A stretch of 7,691 nt of DNA from Bacteroidales bacterium (GTDB lineage: Bacteria; Bacteroidota; Bacteroidia; Bacteroidales; JAADGE01): the NCBI GenBank assembly GCA_024762915.1, contig JANTGL010000123.1, positions 1 through 7,691 of the forward strand, written 5' to 3'. The position numbers were made by a program, and so were the translations under genes. Of the stretch, positions 4,640 to 7,691 are shown piece by piece. Below the pieces are notes generated by a model. The model was given only the letters and a program-made list of their open reading frames with translations, searched no databases and was not told where the DNA came from. Position 1 is the stretch's first letter; every line of letters starts with the position of its first letter.

Positions 4640-7600
4640 TGAAATATACTTTGTTGAAAAATATTCAAACCTTAATTTTTATTCTTTTAATTTCAGGATA
4701 TTCTTATGCCCAAAATAAAGCTTTAAACGTACATCATTATAAAATCAGTGACGGATTATCTCAAAATTTCACAACCGATATCTGCCAAGATAAATTCGGG
4801 TATATATGGGTTGGGACTCAAGACGGCTTAAATCGTTTTGACGGATATGAGTTTAAAACTTACCGACAAAATCCTTCCGACAAACAATCCCTTTCGGATA
4901 ATTATATTATCGACCTTTTCGTTGCTCCGGACTCTCTCCTTTGGATTGTTAATAATAACGGGTTGGAAGTTTACGATTATAAAACCGATAAATTTAAAAG
5001 TGTTTTAAAAAACAAACAAAGCAAAAAATCCACCTATTTAACAAATATTAAAGCCGTTACCGTCGATAACTCCGGAATTGTTTGGTTAAGAACCTTAGAC
5101 GGAATTATCGAATATAATCCAGAGAAAAATGAATTTTTCGAATACAATATTTATTCTGACGGAGATACCGGCGGCGGTGTTTTTGAAATATACAAATTAG
5201 CTGACGATTTTGATAATTTGTGGACAGGTTCTTCAAACGGATTGGTAAAATTTAATAAACGTTCTAAAACTTTCACAACCTATCAAATTGATAAAACTAA
5301 TAAAACAGAGAATGAAATTTATGCCGTTTTTTGTGAGAATAAAAATAAAATCCGGGTAGGTTCCAAAAATAAACTTTATGTTTTTAATCCAATAAAAGAA
5401 TCATTTACAACGGTTAAATCAACGGTCAATTTTAATCAAATACAATCTATTTTTGTTGACAAATCTCATACCGTAAGAGTCGGCACTTTAAACGGATTTT
5501 ATTATACTACTTCAACCGGAGATTTTGAAAGTTTTAATCTTGAGAATTATATTTATGACGAAATAGAAATCGGAAATGTTTCAAATATTTTTGAAGACCC
5601 TTCAAATATTATTTGGATATCAACAGATTTCGGAATTTTTAAAATTGATACAAAAAAAACGAATTTTGAATTGTACAGAAAAGATAAAAATAATTCTGAA
5701 AATTTTTCTTCAAATACTGTATATTCAATTTATCACGATATCAGGAATGATATAATTTGGTTCGGTACCAGAGGTTTCGGACTTAATTTATTTAACAGAA
5801 AATCCGGAAAAGTTATTCAATATAATACAACGAATTCAAATCTGGTAAATGATAATATTTATTGTATCGAGAAAGGACCAAAAGGTAATTTGTGGATGGG
5901 TACAAATGAAGGGCCGGCAATTTGGTCATTCAAAAAAAATAAATTTGTCAGTTTCTGTAGCAGAATACAAAACATGTTCGATTCTGCTTTTAAAAATAAT
6001 CGAATGTCCGATATTTTATATGACGGAGATATTATTTGGTTCTCAACTTTTAAAGGTCTTTTTAAATATGAGAACGATAGCTTGATAAGCTATACAAAAA
6101 AAGATTTTGGTAACAGCATTGTTGATAATCAACTCTTTAAAACAATTAAAGGCAGCTCAGGAAAATATTGGATTGCAACATTATACGGTCTGAGTAAATT
6201 TGACGCAGAAACAGAAACTTTTACAAATTATACGCACGAAAACAATAAAATCAGCAATAATATCGTACCAACGGTTTTTGAAAGCTCTGACTCAACTATT
6301 TGGGTGGGTACCGGTACCGGTTTGAACAAATACATTCCCGAAAAAGATTCATTTATTTATTACACTTCACAAAGTCACGGTTTCAGTAACGATTTCATTT
6401 ATACGATTATTGAAGACAATAATAAAAACCTGTGGATGAGCACAAACCGAGGGATTGTTAAGTTTAATCCGTACTCTGAGGAAGTTACTAATTTTTCGCC
6501 GGAAGACAACCTTCAAGGCTTTGAATTTAATGTCGGGGCAGTTTACAAAGATGAAAACAACGAACTGTTTTGGGGTGGTGTAAAAGGACTGAATTCTTTG
6601 AAATTAAATGAAATTAAAAAAAATACTTACGCTCCGAAACCGATTATAACACATTTCTATAAGCATACTAAAAACGGCATCGTTGAAATCTTTTTAGGAA
6701 CTCAAAAAACAATTAATCTTAAATATATTGAGAATAGTTTTGATATCCGTTTTGCCGTTCCCGAATACTCATATCCGTCAAAAAACCGGTTTAAATACAG
6801 GTTTAAAGAGTCCGGTTCCGAATGGACGGACTTAGGATCTAATAACTTTATTAATTTTTTTCAGCTTTCACCCGGCACATATACATTCCAGGTCATCGGG
6901 TCAAACAGTGAAAACAGTTGGAATATTGAACCGACCTCAATTACAATTGTTATAAGTACACCTTGGTGGCAATCAACCACATCATATGTTATATATGTTT
7001 TGAGCATACTCTTGCTCATAGGTGGCGGATTTTTAATTTATAACAAGGAAATTCGAAAAGAAAATCGCATTTTACACGAGAAACAAATTGTCGCAAAAGA
7101 AGTTGAAAAACAAAAAGAATTACTTGCAGTTAAAAATAACAGCATTTCAGAAAGTATGCGATATGCTTCAGGAATTATAAATGCTTTATTACCTTCAAAA
7201 GAACAAATCAGAAATATTATTCCGGATTCCTTTGTCCTTTTTATGTCAAAAGATATTGTCAGCGGAGATTTCTATTGGATAGAAGAAAATGAAGAAAAAA
7301 TATTTATTGCAGCCGTCGATTGTACCGGTCACGGAGTCCCCGGAGCATTTATGTCCATCATCGGATTAGACCTCTTAAGAAATATCACGGAAGAGGGAAT
7401 TGACACACCGTCAAAAATTTTAGATCATTTAAACAGAGGGATATATTCCATGTTTCGTAACGAAGAACAAGGGCATAAGTTAAAAGACGGAATGGATTTA
7501 AGCATCATCGCTATTCATAAATATAAAAATATCATTGAATTCGCAGGCGCTATGAATCAAATGTATTATATCAGGGATGATAAAATTACGGAAATCAAAG

Positions 7601-7691
7601 GTGATCGATTCTCAGTTTCTCCGATTAATTATTTAACATACGGATCTTTTACAAATCATGTTATAAATATTGAAGATAACGATATGATTTA
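4639..7691 (+). CDS. Two-propeller transmembrane receptor with cytoplasmic SpoIIE/PP2C phosphatase domain (runs off the right edge)
   Basis: The frame is open for 1017 codons from ATG 4639 to the edge. That ATG overlaps the preceding stop by one base (TAATG), suggesting translational coupling. Residues 1-24 are a signal peptide (cut near SYA-Q). Residues about 40-665 contain 14 propeller repeats of the WxGTxxGL type (for example YIWVGTQDGLNRFDG at 55-69), enough for two seven-bladed beta propellers. A Y_Y_Y beta-sandwich follows (about 680-772). A transmembrane helix spans about 782-801, then a charged coiled coil to about 845. The SpoIIE domain starts near 860, with metal-binding D877 (VSGDFYW), D894 (DCTGHGVPGAFMS) and D953 (DGMDLSI). 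The sensor half matches hybrid two-component regulators, but there is no histidine kinase, HAMP or receiver domain. It likely senses a periplasmic signal and dephosphorylates a cytoplasmic serine/threonine-phosphorylated partner, such as a STAS protein. The ligand is unknown. Probably 40-60 residues are missing. Confidence 0.9.
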   Translation, partial: MKYTLLKNIQTLIFILLISGYSYAQNKALNVHHYKISDGLSQNFTTDICQDKFGYIWVGTQDGLNRFDGYEFKTYRQNPSDKQSLSDNYIIDLFVAPDSLLWIVNNNGLEVYDYKTDKFKSVLKNKQSKKSTYLTNIKAVTVDNSGIVWLRTLDGIIEYNPEKNEFFEYNIYSDGDTGGGVFEIYKLADDFDNLWTGSSNGLVKFNKRSKTFTTYQIDKTNKTENEIYAVFCENKNKIRVGSKNKLYVFNPIKESFTTVKSTVNFNQIQSIFVDKSHTVRVGTLNGFYYTTSTGDFESFNLENYIYDEIEIGNVSNIFEDPSNIIWISTDFGIFKIDTKKTNFELYRKDKNNSENFSSNTVYSIYHDIRNDIIWFGTRGFGLNLFNRKSGKVIQYNTTNSNLVNDNIYCIEKGPKGNLWMGTNEGPAIWSFKKNKFVSFCSRIQNMFDSAFKNNRMSDILYDGDIIWFSTFKGLFKYENDSLISYTKKDFGNSIVDNQLFKTIKGSSGKYWIATLYGLSKFDAETETFTNYTHENNKISNNIVPTVFESSDSTIWVGTGTGLNKYIPEKDSFIYYTSQSHGFSNDFIYTIIEDNNKNLWMSTNRGIVKFNPYSEEVTNFSPEDNLQGFEFNVGAVYKDENNELFWGGVKGLNSLKLNEIKKNTYAPKPIITHFYKHTKNGIVEIFLGTQKTINLKYIENSFDIRFAVPEYSYPSKNRFKYRFKESGSEWTDLGSNNFINFFQLSPGTYTFQVIGSNSENSWNIEPTSITIVISTPWWQSTTSYVIYVLSILLLIGGGFLIYNKEIRKENRILHEKQIVAKEVEKQKELLAVKNNSISESMRYASGIINALLPSKEQIRNIIPDSFVLFMSKDIVSGDFYWIEENEEKIFIAAVDCTGHGVPGAFMSIIGLDLLRNITEEGIDTPSKILDHLNRGIYSMFRNEEQGHKLKDGMDLSIIAIHKYKNIIEFAGAMNQMYYIRDDKITEIKGDRFSVSPINYLTYGSFTNHVINIEDNDMI

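Noticed and set aside
4351..4668. Minus-strand open frame antisense to the biotin carrier gene
   Set aside because: It is the mirror of a well-supported coding sequence, with no recognisable domain.
5849..6085. Plus-strand open frame inside the propeller receptor gene
   Set aside because: It lies in another frame of a continuous propeller-repeat coding region.
6305..6320. Repeated ggtacc/accggt palindrome
   Set aside because: It encodes the GTGTG turn of a propeller blade (WVGTGTGL), so protein sequence explains it.

Overview
This window is strongly A+T-rich DNA that looks like a chromosomal segment of a Bacteroidota bacterium. The indications are perfect or near-perfect TAnnTTTG promoter elements (the -7 box typical of that phylum) upstream of several genes, start codons without a clear Shine-Dalgarno sequence, and protein families whose closest architectures I associate with Bacteroidota: a two-propeller/Y_Y_Y/SpoIIE receptor, a Bacteroidota-style PhoD phosphatase and a short biotin carrier subunit. 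The phylum is an inference from these features; no rRNA or other marker gene is present.

Layout. Positions 1-986 (minus strand) hold the 5' part of a saccharopine-dehydrogenase-like oxidoreductase (cut by the window edge) and, upstream of it, an exported GH24 lysozyme. They are separated by a terminator hairpin that also appears to contain the promoter of the oxidoreductase gene. Positions 987-1484 form a non-coding divergent region with a good minus-strand promoter for the lysozyme and a hairpin-containing leader. Positions 1485-2813 (plus) encode an exported PhoD-family phosphatase with a glycine where the family normally has a metal-ligand cysteine. It converges on an OsmC-family thiol peroxidase (2856-3287, minus) across a shared terminator. 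The OsmC gene is divergent from a three-gene plus-strand cluster: an FNR-like Crp-family regulator (3413-4111), a biotin carboxyl carrier protein without its usual carboxylase neighbours (4133-4639), and a large membrane receptor-phosphatase (4639 to beyond 7691).

How the genes may work together. The divergent pair OsmC/FNR-like regulator suggests a small redox- or peroxide-responsive unit, with a perfect 12-bp palindrome at the predicted OsmC transcription start as candidate operator. The last three genes are tightly spaced (21-bp gap, then a 1-bp TAATG overlap) and are probably co-transcribed. The receptor has a signal peptide, 14 propeller-type repeats, a Y_Y_Y domain, one transmembrane helix, a short coiled coil and a PP2C/SpoIIE phosphatase domain. 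It should therefore sense something in the periplasm and dephosphorylate a cytoplasmic protein. No kinase, STAS partner or sigma factor is visible here, so the target is unknown. No mobile element, CRISPR array, tRNA or rRNA was seen.
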